Positions 10,501 to 18,314 of a DNA stretch of 64,000 nucleotides are shown in pieces. Made by a program: the position numbers and the translations under genes. The DNA lies in assembly GCA_964526645.1 (NCBI GenBank), contig CAZGJN010000013.1, forward strand, positions 16,613 through 80,612, in the 5' to 3' direction. The stretch's first letter is position 1. Each line of letters opens with the position of its first letter. The stretch comes from JADJNW01 sp964526645 (GTDB lineage: Bacteria > Bacteroidota > Bacteroidia > Chitinophagales > Saprospiraceae). The notes beneath the pieces are model-generated. The model saw only the letters and a list, made by a program, of their open reading frames with translations, ran no database searches and was not told the origin of the DNA.

Positions 10501-11004
10501 GCCGTCCAGTACAATTATTTTCTGATAATCGTTGGAATGGTTGATCAGTTTGGATTTTTTTACAAAACCAAATACATCGCTGGAATTCCACTGGTACTGA
10601 AAAGTTAAACCTAAATCATGGTTGATCTCTTCAAATAGGATTTTGTTATTGTAGGCGCTTTTATACAAATTTCTTTGTATGATAAATTTTCCTGCACCGC
10701 GAAAAGAAAACGGCTCCCAAACTACAACTTCATTTTTCTTCAACACCTGAAAGATAGATTTGCTGCCAGTATTTTCTGCCGACTCCGTAATCTTATCATC
10801 GGTGTAATAGGGGAATAAAGCATATTCAGCGTTTTTTCTACCTGCGGTTAGGCCCCCATTGCTGGAAATAAACATCCAGTGATTGGAATCACTGACGATA
10901 CTCATAAAAAACGGACGCAGTTCGTCTATATCCGAAATCTTATAAAATTGTTCCCCATTGATTTTTACAAAACTCAATTTTATGTTTGCCCTTTCTTGTT
11001 TCAT
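7582..11004 (-). CDS. Large GH94-clan phosphorylase, probable beta-1,3-(oligo)glucan phosphorylase (GH149/GH161 type)
   Basis: A 1140-residue protein without signal peptide. An N-terminal beta-sandwich region (about 1-320) precedes a long alpha/alpha-barrel. The probable catalytic acid is D643 in RPEWNDANNALVG, equivalent to the WND(G/A) motif of GH94 cellobiose phosphorylases. The blocks RHGDPSRPWNKF, YEGNWRDIFQNWEALAHSYP and DDPWSYIGYWGDHQ resemble, from memory, the large beta-1,3-glucan phosphorylases of GH149 and GH161, which are also about 1100 residues. Such enzymes release glucose-1-phosphate from beta-1,3-glucan chains using phosphate. Neighbouring GH16, GH17 and GH30 genes support the beta-1,3 assignment over cellobiose. 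Choosing between GH149 and GH161 needs a profile search. Confidence 0.8.
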   Translation of the reverse strand: MKQERANIKLSFVKINGEQFYKISDIDELRPFFMSIVSDSNHWMFISSNGGLTAGRKNAEYALFPYYTDDKITESAENTGSKSIFQVLKKNEVVVWEPFSFRGAGKFIIQRNLYKSAYNNKILFEEINHDLGLTFQYQWNSSDVFGFVKKSKLINHSNDYQKIIVLDGIQNIVPCGVNSDLQNSASNLTDAYKRSELEQESGLGIYALSAIIVDKAEPSEALRANVAFSIGLEKPQYLLSSLQLKRFRACQNITQEVDVKGEKGAYFVHATIELPPGTEKEWMLVANVNQNHSAIISLVETIKSNTDLSKRIREDIELGTENLVKLVAAADGLQYSEDALRDSRHFSNVLFNIMRGGIFDENYQIERWDFLKYLENANRLVFANHKEALRLLPDKFPLQVLKTQLQDSEDPDFIRLNTEYLPLKFSRRHGDPSRPWNKFSINTRSEVDGSKILDYEGNWRDIFQNWEALAHSYPAFIEGMIFKFLNASTFDGYNPYRVTKDGFDWEVIEHDDPWSYIGYWGDHQVIYLLKFLEFASNYYPELLPNLLDKEYLVYANVPYKIKPYRDILKNPKDTIAFDFELDKKIRVQRSELGADGALLQDKNGQVLHVNLVEKILAITLSKLSNFIPEGGIWMNTQRPEWNDANNALVGNGVSMVTLYYLRRFMQFFDKLLMQTKLEQVNISDELAECYTQIGYALLENQALLNGKISDYERKKLLDRLGHAASDFRWQVYEQGFGGTKRAIDLDGLRQFVSLSLTFITHSIKANQRQDHLYHGYNLMSSGDDFVAVAHLNEMLEGQVAALSAWCLSVEASLKLLEALRSSSMYRSDQHSYMLYPNKQLPGFLQKNTISSELLAQYEILEKLSNNNYATILEKDVLGNYHFNGNFRNANDLEAALDDVQGAEPALKDALLRLFEAVFHHKAFTGRSGTFFGYEGLGSIYWHMVSKLRLAVLETIINAQTEQADEALVKKLLAHYYEIAEGIGVHKSPELYGAFPTDPYSHTPLGKGAQQPGMTGQVKEDILCRLGELGVRVQNGQLHLQPSLLQKNEFLKSPKTIGYFDISGTSRQIVVGANALFFTYCQVPVIYILSEQEGLSILYENGQIEQSEQLLLNAEVSRKIWSRSGAIQQVNVFINQDHLLC

Positions 11005-11071
11005 TGTTACTGGTATAAATCATTCCCATCTTTAAGGAACATGATGCCTTGCTTTCAGCGATCAATAAAAA

Positions 11072-11923
11072 TCAGTTTACTTCCCGATAGGCGCGTACAT
11101 AATCTATCGTCATCTGTTGTGGAAATGGTGTTTGTGAGGTCGGAAATCCTACATAATTTCCACCTACTGCTACGTTCAAAATGATGAAAAAAGGACGGTC
11201 AAACACCCATTCGCCAGACAGATCAGCTGGGGTGATGCGTTGATACAATGTTTCATCAACAAAATAGTCAATATAATCTTCGCCCCACTCTATGGCAAAA
11301 AGGTGAAAATCGGTATCAAATCGCATATTCGTGTATGAAAAGCTTTGAGTAATGGCAGCTCCGCCTGAGTACCCCGGGCCATGCACAGAACCATTGATGA
11401 TATTGGGTTCTTGTCCTCGCAATTCCATAATATCAATTTCCCCACATTGCGGCCAGCCCTCCGTATCAATATTGTCACCAAGCATCCAGAAAGCCGGCCA
11501 TAAACCTGGACCGTAAGGCGTTTTCAGCCGGGCTTCAATTCTACCGTAAGCTTGTGTGAATAGCCCTTGGGTTTTTATACGAGCCGATGTAAACGGGGCA
11601 CCGGCAAATGTTTCTTTTTTAGCCGTGATTATCAGGTTGCCTTCTCCATCCAATGCCACATTTTCGGGGCGATTCGTGTAATACTGCAATTCCTGATTTC
11701 CCCAGCCATTACTTCCGGTGCCGATGTCATAAGTCCATTTCGCTGGATCAGGTGAGACGCCGGCAGTTCCGGTGAAGTCATCGCTCCACACCAGTTGCCA
11801 GTTGCGTTGCTCAAGCACCTGTTCTTCATCTGCTTCACAACCAGATAGACTGAGAAGTAAGCCGGCTGATAGGATGCTGATGGAAAAACGGCTATACATA
11901 GATTTTGGAATATAATACTTCAT
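11072..11923 (-). CDS. GH16 endo-beta-1,3-glucanase (laminarinase) lipoprotein
   Basis: A 283-residue GH16 jelly-roll enzyme. The catalytic signature is GEIDIMELRG, with nucleophile E162, D164 and acid/base E167, the ExDxxE spacing typical of bacterial laminarinases. Other GH16 hallmarks are GRIEARLKTPYGPGLWPAFWM and the end sequence MTIDYVRAYR. The leader LLLSLSGC contains a lipobox with Cys29, and acidic residues follow the cysteine (EADEE), which is compatible with surface export of lipoproteins in Bacteroidota. It probably makes the first endo-cuts in the glucan. It lies 67 bp upstream of the phosphorylase and 42 bp downstream of the binding lipoprotein. Confidence 0.93.
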   Translation of the reverse strand: MKYYIPKSMYSRFSISILSAGLLLSLSGCEADEEQVLEQRNWQLVWSDDFTGTAGVSPDPAKWTYDIGTGSNGWGNQELQYYTNRPENVALDGEGNLIITAKKETFAGAPFTSARIKTQGLFTQAYGRIEARLKTPYGPGLWPAFWMLGDNIDTEGWPQCGEIDIMELRGQEPNIINGSVHGPGYSGGAAITQSFSYTNMRFDTDFHLFAIEWGEDYIDYFVDETLYQRITPADLSGEWVFDRPFFIILNVAVGGNYVGFPTSQTPFPQQMTIDYVRAYREVN

Positions 11924-11965
11924 GGTATAGTTTATAAGCTTGTTAAAAAAAAGTAACTGCTTGGA

Positions 11966-14332
11966 TTAGTTATGGAAATACAAATTATCCACATAAATAG
12001 TATTGGCGCCAGTAGGTCGTCCAACCAAGATAAACTGGGCGATATGGTTTCGGGTAGTAAGCCCGATGAAGTCGCTCAAGGGTATATCATAACTGATCCA
12101 TTGCCCGGTGGCTGGCATATTGAAGTTGACTTGATGCTCTACATCATCACCGCCACCAAAGGCACCATTCGCACCAAAATCAACCAATTTTAGACCGAAA
12201 AAGCTAAAGTCTGCTGACCAAACATCAATATGAAAATGCGTCATGCCGGCTGCGTTAATCTGGTTGGCTACCGTTTCGATACCTACAAAATCAAGGGTAG
12301 TGTATTTTTTCACAGCATTGCCGGCTATGGATACATCTTCAAATGTAGCAGATGACCAACCCGTACGCCAGGTATCAACCGGTACATTGTTATAAACCTC
12401 GCTAAAAAGCGAAATAACATTTGCTTGAGGAAGCGTGGGTGCGGGCGCGGCTACTGCCGGCACTGTGGCACTTCCCTCCTTATAAAAGAAAATATTGTCC
12501 AAATAAATAGTACCGTTTCCATCAAACTTCATCTGAAAAATGTCAGCAAGGTTCACTCCTGCAAAAGCGGACAGCGGAATATCAATGCTAGACCATCCGG
12601 TGGTAGGCACAGGCAGTGTGTATGCCTTTTCCTTTGGGCCAGGGCTGATCAAGTAAACGTTGAGCGAAGAAGAATTGGCAGTCCATACATCGAGGTGGAT
12701 ATAATCCATCTCGGAAACGTTCTGGCTGCTGCCCAATTGGATACCTTGGTAATTTAGTCCGCTATATTTCAGAGTATTGTTACCGGCGATCAATTCCTGG
12801 GTGACAACAGTAGCCTGCCCCCAATTGGGGTTAAAATCCGTACCGGGGATATTTGCATAAGCATCACTGAAAATGGAAAGGACATTCGCTGGATTTTTAG
12901 TGGGCGTAGGCGCAGCAACGACTGGGTTATTATTGCCTTTATCATAGAAATAAATGTTGTCCACAAAAAGATTGGGTAAATCGCCCGATAAGACGATTTG
13001 AGCCAGGTGTGCCCTGGAGTTTAGCCCAGTGAAAGCAGAAAATGGGATATCTAAACTTATCCAAGATTCGGTTGCCAGCATAGCGCGGTTGATCGTAATT
13101 TCATGCGACGAATCATCGCCTCCGCCAAACGCTCCGTTCGCACCGAGGTCGAATAAAAGTACTTTGAATACCGTGGAAGTACCAATCAGATCAGGTGTCC
13201 AAATGTCCATGTGAAAATGAGTCATGCTGGTCGCATTGATCGTAGGTGCCGTAAACTGGATGCCTACAAAATTCAGTTGGGTATAGCGCTTGACATCATC
13301 TCCATTTATCTTTATATCAAAAGTTTGGGCAGTGGAGAATTGCCAATAACCGTTAAAAAAATCAACAGGAACGTTATCATAGACATTGCTAAAAACGGAA
13401 ATCACCTTATCTTTAGGTACCAACGGAATTGGAGCAGCCACCTGCGGTAAAATAGGTGCTCCTTTCGATACGATCGTCAGCGAACCTTCCGATTTTACTC
13501 CAGCAAGAGCAGCGCTGATCACGGCTGTGCCAGCATCCATTACTTTTACGACACCAGCATCGCTTACACTGGCTACGCTGGTATTCGTTGATGTAAAATC
13601 AAAATAACCAGGTGCCGCTTCTACCCGTTGGTCTACACCATTTGGCAAGTTAGCCAGCACATAAGCCTGCAGGGTAAAGGAACTGCCAGTCTCCGCGTTT
13701 TCAGTTACATCCTCCCCGTTCAGAATGCCAGAGCGCAGGTGCGCGATTGTCCCCAGGTTTTCAAACTGCACTTCATCAAGCCAAAAGGTATATCCTCTGC
13801 CGTCTTCAGGACCTTCCGAGAAAAACAGCAAGCCCCGTTCGCTCAAGAGCTTGGAAGGGTCTGGTATCGGTATGTAATATTTTTTCCAATTTGTATTCAA
13901 CTTCAACCCGTTAATGGCAGCTTGATATTTGTTTTCTCCCAGATCGTTGCCAAATCCGATAAGGTCTATCGAAGCCGATTTGGAGGCTTTTGCCCAAAAG
14001 GTCAGCACATTATAACCAGAAAGGTCACGCCCTTTATTGCTGAAATATACCCCACCAGCATAGGCACCGGCAGGATCATCAAAATCCGGAACGGCTATCC
14101 GCATAGAGGACGTACCTTTGTATTTTATCTCGGTGTCTACATCGAAAGCTCGTACATCGGAACCGCCAAATGCGGCATAGTTCATATCAGAGCTAAAGCC
14201 ATCTATAAAAACTTCGGCGGTGGTGGGATATGTTGCGGGAACCAATTCGTTCAAATCCCTTTCACAGCTCAGAAAAAGCAGTGTGTAAGCCGAAAAAATG
14301 ATGATAATTAAGTAGGAATATGTATGTTTCAT
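11966..14332 (-). CDS. Surface glycan-binding lipoprotein with three tandem putative CBM repeats
   Basis: A 788-residue lipoprotein (LLFLSC, Cys23). Residues about 38-195 form a galactose-binding-like beta-sandwich. About 200-290 looks like a bacterial Ig (Big_2) domain (TSVASVSDAGVVKVMDAGTA). Three repeats of about 150-170 residues follow (about 298-466, 472-618, 627-788). Each begins VAAPxPxxxxxxVxSxFSxxYxN(V/I)P and ends with a (F/Y)(V/L)DNxxF strand; repeats 1 and 3 share LGANGAFGGGDD or FGANGAFGGGDD. Many exposed aromatics fit glycan binding. No catalytic motif was seen. It directly follows the hydrolase-barrel gene (25 bp gap), where a SusD/SusE protein would normally sit. I infer it captures beta-glucan at the surface. 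Confidence 0.82.
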   Translation of the reverse strand: MKHTYSYLIIIIFSAYTLLFLSCERDLNELVPATYPTTAEVFIDGFSSDMNYAAFGGSDVRAFDVDTEIKYKGTSSMRIAVPDFDDPAGAYAGGVYFSNKGRDLSGYNVLTFWAKASKSASIDLIGFGNDLGENKYQAAINGLKLNTNWKKYYIPIPDPSKLLSERGLLFFSEGPEDGRGYTFWLDEVQFENLGTIAHLRSGILNGEDVTENAETGSSFTLQAYVLANLPNGVDQRVEAAPGYFDFTSTNTSVASVSDAGVVKVMDAGTAVISAALAGVKSEGSLTIVSKGAPILPQVAAPIPLVPKDKVISVFSNVYDNVPVDFFNGYWQFSTAQTFDIKINGDDVKRYTQLNFVGIQFTAPTINATSMTHFHMDIWTPDLIGTSTVFKVLLFDLGANGAFGGGDDSSHEITINRAMLATESWISLDIPFSAFTGLNSRAHLAQIVLSGDLPNLFVDNIYFYDKGNNNPVVAAPTPTKNPANVLSIFSDAYANIPGTDFNPNWGQATVVTQELIAGNNTLKYSGLNYQGIQLGSSQNVSEMDYIHLDVWTANSSSLNVYLISPGPKEKAYTLPVPTTGWSSIDIPLSAFAGVNLADIFQMKFDGNGTIYLDNIFFYKEGSATVPAVAAPAPTLPQANVISLFSEVYNNVPVDTWRTGWSSATFEDVSIAGNAVKKYTTLDFVGIETVANQINAAGMTHFHIDVWSADFSFFGLKLVDFGANGAFGGGDDVEHQVNFNMPATGQWISYDIPLSDFIGLTTRNHIAQFILVGRPTGANTIYVDNLYFHN

Positions 14333-14357
14333 CTTGATAGTTTATGCGTTGTAAGAC

Positions 14358-17300
14358 CTACTGAAAAATGTTGATTTGTATATATGTCCTGATTTCCCAT
14401 TCGTTACCGTTGCCATAACCTGGCGCATTCGGGTTGCATTCCATTTCACCGGCTGCATTGAGAAAATGCGTTGGGCAATAGCGCGGAGAGTATTTATCCA
14501 GGGTACGATAGATGCCCTGAACCCCTATTTTTGTGTTGGGCAGTTCAAGCCAGTTTGGTTTGCCCAGGGCGGTAGAGATATCCAGCATAAATTGCTGTGG
14601 GAAAGTAAGGTTGAAATCGCGATGGTAATCGTAGGGACCCCAATCATTTATTTTTACGGCAGAGACCAGTTTGACATTTTTATAAACCATGCGCAAATCA
14701 ACTCCGAAGCGCTGAATGGTACGCGCATCGTCACCATTTGCTTGGGCGTTCCCAATGTAGGCATTTGCGATGAATCCCAGATCAGGGTTCAACTTGGACA
14801 CGATACGCGTATAAGCTTCCCATAGGTCTTGGGCAGGGGCAGAGCCAGGAAAGGCAAAGGTCGTACGGCCATCGGGTAGGATACCGATGGCTGCGTCCTG
14901 GATGGTTGGCAAATGCCGGAATACAAACCCTGCACTTACCGCCAGCCTGGCATCTTCGGCTTTGTCATTATCCCATTCATACATCCAAGTGGCGGGTGTT
15001 GGGTCGTAGGTGATGAGGAGCTCCCCGGCCACCGTTTCGCGGTTTGATCGTACAGAGAAAGGGTCATCCAGGATATTTCGGGGTCTGGCGGGTGCCTGCA
15101 CATCGGCGGGTATAGGGTCTTCAATCGGGCGTTGCCACAAAAAATTAGGCGCTAATTGAAAATCGCCAATCCCGTAGGTAAACCCAGTAAGGAAGTTATA
15201 TTGATTTCCGCTTCCGCTGTCTTTTAACCGCCAACCGGTAAAAGTTTTAGTATAATCAGCACCGCCATTTGCTACCAGTGCCATAGCAGCAGCTTGTGCA
15301 TACCAGTTAATTCTTCCCTTTGTAAATGTCAACTTCACCTTTCCGCCCCAGTTGTCCTCGGGCTTAATTTTATCTTGGTAGATTGTATAATCCCCCTTTG
15401 ATCCATCAACGATCTGAAAGGTTCTGCCTATGAGGGGATCTCCCCCCCAGATTCCACCTAATTCGATACCCAGGCTACCCACTTTTGTTTTTGCATGCAG
15501 GGTTGCTCTGCGCGTCTTTGGCACCGGTATCGCAAAAGAGCTTTCTGTTGTACCGCGTTGTTCTAAGTCTTCATGGAAAATTCCGGTCAGGTCAATGCCC
15601 CCCAGTGTCCGGCTGTATTTAACCAAAATAGCAGGGTTAGCACCCCACCACAGTTCGGGACCCATGGCAATACTCAATCCTTTGAGTTTCCGCTTGCCGT
15701 CCAACTCAAATCCCAGCGGCGCTTGACCATTGTAAATGTCAATGTTGGGCCCATAATTTGCTTCTGGATACAATCCGAAAAAATCACCCTCGTAGCCCCA
15801 GTGGTAATGACCAGTCCTGTAAAATCCTGTAAGATCAAAATCTTTGTGATTCCAGGTGATATCAGCCCTATATACTTGTAAGCGGTTGACATCGCGCAAC
15901 TCGACTGGCCCATTGTTTGTGTTCGCTACCACTGTGCGCCCCCGATTTTCATAAAATATTTCGTTGATGGGGTTTTGTGCCACATTGCCCAAAACGTTTA
16001 CCTCCACATTTGCTCGCAGGTTGGGGGCTGGATTCCCCGCCACGCCTACAAAAAAGGATTGCATGTGATCAAATCCTAATTGGTTGGGAAATACTTCCTT
16101 TTCAGGATCAGCCTCCTTCGGTGTGGATATTAAGCTACCACCTGTATTAAATGTAGTAATTTCAGCGCTCAAGCGGCTGAGCCGGATTTTGCCAGTTTGC
16201 TCGCTTTCCAGGGCGGCCTTGTCGCCCCTGGCTTTTACAACAGCGTCCATCAATTGGATTTGCTCAAAATATTGGTTGACAGCTTCGGAAGTAGCGCCCT
16301 CACCATAGGGCTTGAAGGCATGTACTTCCTGCAAGGCGTAATAGGCGGCGCGAGGGTATAAATGGTAAAGACCACGCTCATTCGTAGGCCCTTTGGCGCA
16401 TATACCAAACCATTCTTCGTTCATGTTATTCTCGCCTGGCTCATAATCGTTGAGATAACCCCCATTTGACCAGGAGGCATTGTTGTCGTGTACATCCAGG
16501 TTGCTGGTTTGACCAAACTTCCACCAGCCATCGCTAAATTGGAAAGTAAACCCACCGATAGAATTTTCTGCTTTCCCCAAGCCTGCGGCGTTTTCATATA
16601 TTTCTTTCCAATTACCAACAAGGTAGTGGGCTTGCGCTTGCTGGTCTTCACTATTAGAAAGGGCATTAAAGGCATCTGAGCCAAACTCCGTAAACATAAG
16701 GGGCTTGCCATATTCTTTTCTCACCCGCTCAAAGGCATCCCCAAACGAAAGGCCGCGGTACATATTGACACCCAATATATCCACATCCGGGCACCGCCGC
16801 GCGATAATATCCAAAAACAGCAGATCGCCGTTGCAAATAGCAATTGGATGCGACCCATCAATACCTTTCATTTGTTGCACCGCTTCATTGAATAGCTGAT
16901 ACATGGCTTCCGCTCGGATGGTTGACTTTCGGTCTTCCTGGGGGATATCTTCTGTTTCAGCTCCATCCCAAAAAAGCCCGTAGTTGTTTTCATTACCCAG
17001 CAGGTATAGCAAAAGCCCGGGTGTATCCTTGTATTCCTGGGCCATTTCCTGAACCTCGCGCATTAAAAGCGCCCGCACCCGCGGATCGGCGTACTCTGTA
17101 TTACCGACCCAAGCGCCATCCAGCGTAAGCCCATAACGCCCAAACGAGTGGTTGAGCACAGTGTATATGCCGTATTTTTTATAGATATAACTTATCCATT
17201 TAGCTGGCACTCCTGTGTATTGCCGTATGGCGTTTACGCCCATGTTCTTGAGCATAGACATTTCCTCATCCAGCGCTGCCCTGATAATATCGTCCGATTG

Positions 17301-17495
17301 TTTCCAAAGACTATAATTGAAGTTGGTGCCAATAGGAAAATAGTCCCAGTTCATACCATTAATCATGAAATCCCTTCCATCTACCTGTAATTTCATGCCT
17401 TGACCTTGTTGTACTACGGAAATTTTTTCCGTTTGCGCATGAAGCGTTATTGCCCATAACAGCAATCCTGAGTATAAGAGTAGATTTTTCATCAA
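14358..17495 (-). CDS. Exported glycoside hydrolase fused to a predicted outer-membrane beta-barrel
   Basis: A 1045-residue protein with a signal peptide (LLLWAITLHAQ, cleavage near residue 20). Residues about 30-400 form a GH2-C/GH5-like TIM barrel: entry DGRDFMINGMNWDYFPIG, acid/base candidate E169 (LLGNENNYG) and nucleophile candidate E270 (LMFTEFGSDA). A helical linker (about 400-440) leads to about 570 residues rich in alternating amphipathic strands and aromatic girdles, such as LRANVEVNVLGNV, VKLTFTKGRINWYAQAAAMA, LGFIANAYIGNA and FGVDLRMVYKNVKLVSAV. The C-terminus EIRTYIQINIFQ resembles a barrel-closing strand. It is the first gene of the locus, and no SusC or SusD is present. The hydrolase family and the barrel prediction are my reading, not a database match. 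Confidence 0.75.
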   Translation of the reverse strand: MMKNLLLYSGLLLWAITLHAQTEKISVVQQGQGMKLQVDGRDFMINGMNWDYFPIGTNFNYSLWKQSDDIIRAALDEEMSMLKNMGVNAIRQYTGVPAKWISYIYKKYGIYTVLNHSFGRYGLTLDGAWVGNTEYADPRVRALLMREVQEMAQEYKDTPGLLLYLLGNENNYGLFWDGAETEDIPQEDRKSTIRAEAMYQLFNEAVQQMKGIDGSHPIAICNGDLLFLDIIARRCPDVDILGVNMYRGLSFGDAFERVRKEYGKPLMFTEFGSDAFNALSNSEDQQAQAHYLVGNWKEIYENAAGLGKAENSIGGFTFQFSDGWWKFGQTSNLDVHDNNASWSNGGYLNDYEPGENNMNEEWFGICAKGPTNERGLYHLYPRAAYYALQEVHAFKPYGEGATSEAVNQYFEQIQLMDAVVKARGDKAALESEQTGKIRLSRLSAEITTFNTGGSLISTPKEADPEKEVFPNQLGFDHMQSFFVGVAGNPAPNLRANVEVNVLGNVAQNPINEIFYENRGRTVVANTNNGPVELRDVNRLQVYRADITWNHKDFDLTGFYRTGHYHWGYEGDFFGLYPEANYGPNIDIYNGQAPLGFELDGKRKLKGLSIAMGPELWWGANPAILVKYSRTLGGIDLTGIFHEDLEQRGTTESSFAIPVPKTRRATLHAKTKVGSLGIELGGIWGGDPLIGRTFQIVDGSKGDYTIYQDKIKPEDNWGGKVKLTFTKGRINWYAQAAAMALVANGGADYTKTFTGWRLKDSGSGNQYNFLTGFTYGIGDFQLAPNFLWQRPIEDPIPADVQAPARPRNILDDPFSVRSNRETVAGELLITYDPTPATWMYEWDNDKAEDARLAVSAGFVFRHLPTIQDAAIGILPDGRTTFAFPGSAPAQDLWEAYTRIVSKLNPDLGFIANAYIGNAQANGDDARTIQRFGVDLRMVYKNVKLVSAVKINDWGPYDYHRDFNLTFPQQFMLDISTALGKPNWLELPNTKIGVQGIYRTLDKYSPRYCPTHFLNAAGEMECNPNAPGYGNGNEWEIRTYIQINIFQ

Positions 17496-17965
17496 CTTTC
17501 CTTGATTTAACTAACTATTCTGCGAAAATAGCCAATGGGAAAATGAAATTTTTTGATTCTGTGAATTTAAAGTTTTTAATTTGAATTTTGCATACATACT
17601 TTCGATATACAACATTTCACCCTCCCTGAAAGGCAACACAAAATCAACACTAATTCGCTGAAAATAAATTCTTTGTAAGCGTTTCACTATACAGTAAAAG
17701 TAGTATGCATGTATACCGATTTTCAAGCACGGCCGTGTTCTTTTCTGAAGCGGCAAGTACTGAAAAGTAGTGCTGCGGATAGGAAGCGTGCAAGTACCCT
17801 CAGGACACTAAACCGGTAGGTGGCTTGTGCTTGCAGGCATCTCCTCCATAATTTTCATCGTCTCCACGCTCACGGTCGTGACGCGCTGAATCAGATCCAT
17901 CACTTGTTATTTATAATCTGTAAACCGGTAGATGAGATTTTTCTTAGATCTTTGGGAGGTTGCCG
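17496..17965. other. Gene-poor stretch upstream of the glucan locus
   Basis: No convincing gene is visible between the first locus gene and the DUF6503 remnant. A 30-codon minus-strand frame at 17808-17900 reads MDLIQRVTTVSVETMKIMEE, with a stop codon just upstream. It looks like the tail of a lost larger gene that I cannot identify. The promoter of the glucan locus should lie here, but no full TTTG / TAnnTTTG pair was found. Confidence 0.5.
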
Positions 17966-18278
17966 ATGAAGCTAAAAGACCCCGGCACCCTCCTGGACGC
18001 TGCTGCCGTGTTAGACACCTTTGATGGGAAAAAAGCTTACAAATTGGGCGTTCGGTACGATGTAGCAGTGGGTAGTGATGTTTGTTTATTTCGATGCCAT
18101 GACTTTCGCCTTGATCGGCTACCGTTTTTATCACGATGAGTCAAAAAATGACGGAGAGTACATTCTGCTTTCGGGAGAAAAAACCATCAATGGTATGCGC
18201 TTGCCGAAAGTGCGGAAATGGTACACCCATCAGGCAGATAAATTTCTTGGAACGGACACCTTAGTGAGCGGGCAATAG
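17966..18278 (+). pseudogene. Frameshifted C-terminal remnant of a DUF6503-like protein
   Basis: One frame reads MKLKDPGTLLDAAAVLDTFD...YDVAVGSD up to about 18075. The protein-like sequence then continues in another frame as VYFDAMTFALIGYRFYHDES...KWYTHQADKFLGTDTL to the stop at 18276-18278. Joined, the two parts resemble the last ~100 residues of DUF6503 proteins, a Bacteroidota family of exported proteins, as I recall their ending (GYRFYHD, WYxxxxxKFLGTD). The N-terminal part is absent, with a stop codon at 17945-17947. A single-base indel around 18072-18078 explains the frame change. A sequencing error could mimic the shift but not the missing N-terminus. Confidence 0.65.
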
Positions 18279-18314
18279 TGCCAAACCGATTTGATACCGG
18301 CATTGAATACCGCA

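Noticed and set aside
13628..14311. 227-codon plus-strand frame inside the binding lipoprotein gene
   Set aside because: It is antisense to a well-supported coding region and has no domain-like content.
17511..17756. 81-codon minus-strand open frame upstream of the hydrolase-barrel gene
   Set aside because: The composition is not protein-like, with no recognisable domain and no operon link. It is probably the leader and promoter region of the locus.
17808..17900. 30-codon minus-strand frame MDLIQRVTTVSVETMKIMEE...
   Set aside because: It looks like a gene tail but is too short to name. A stop codon lies just upstream. Kept only as part of the decayed region.
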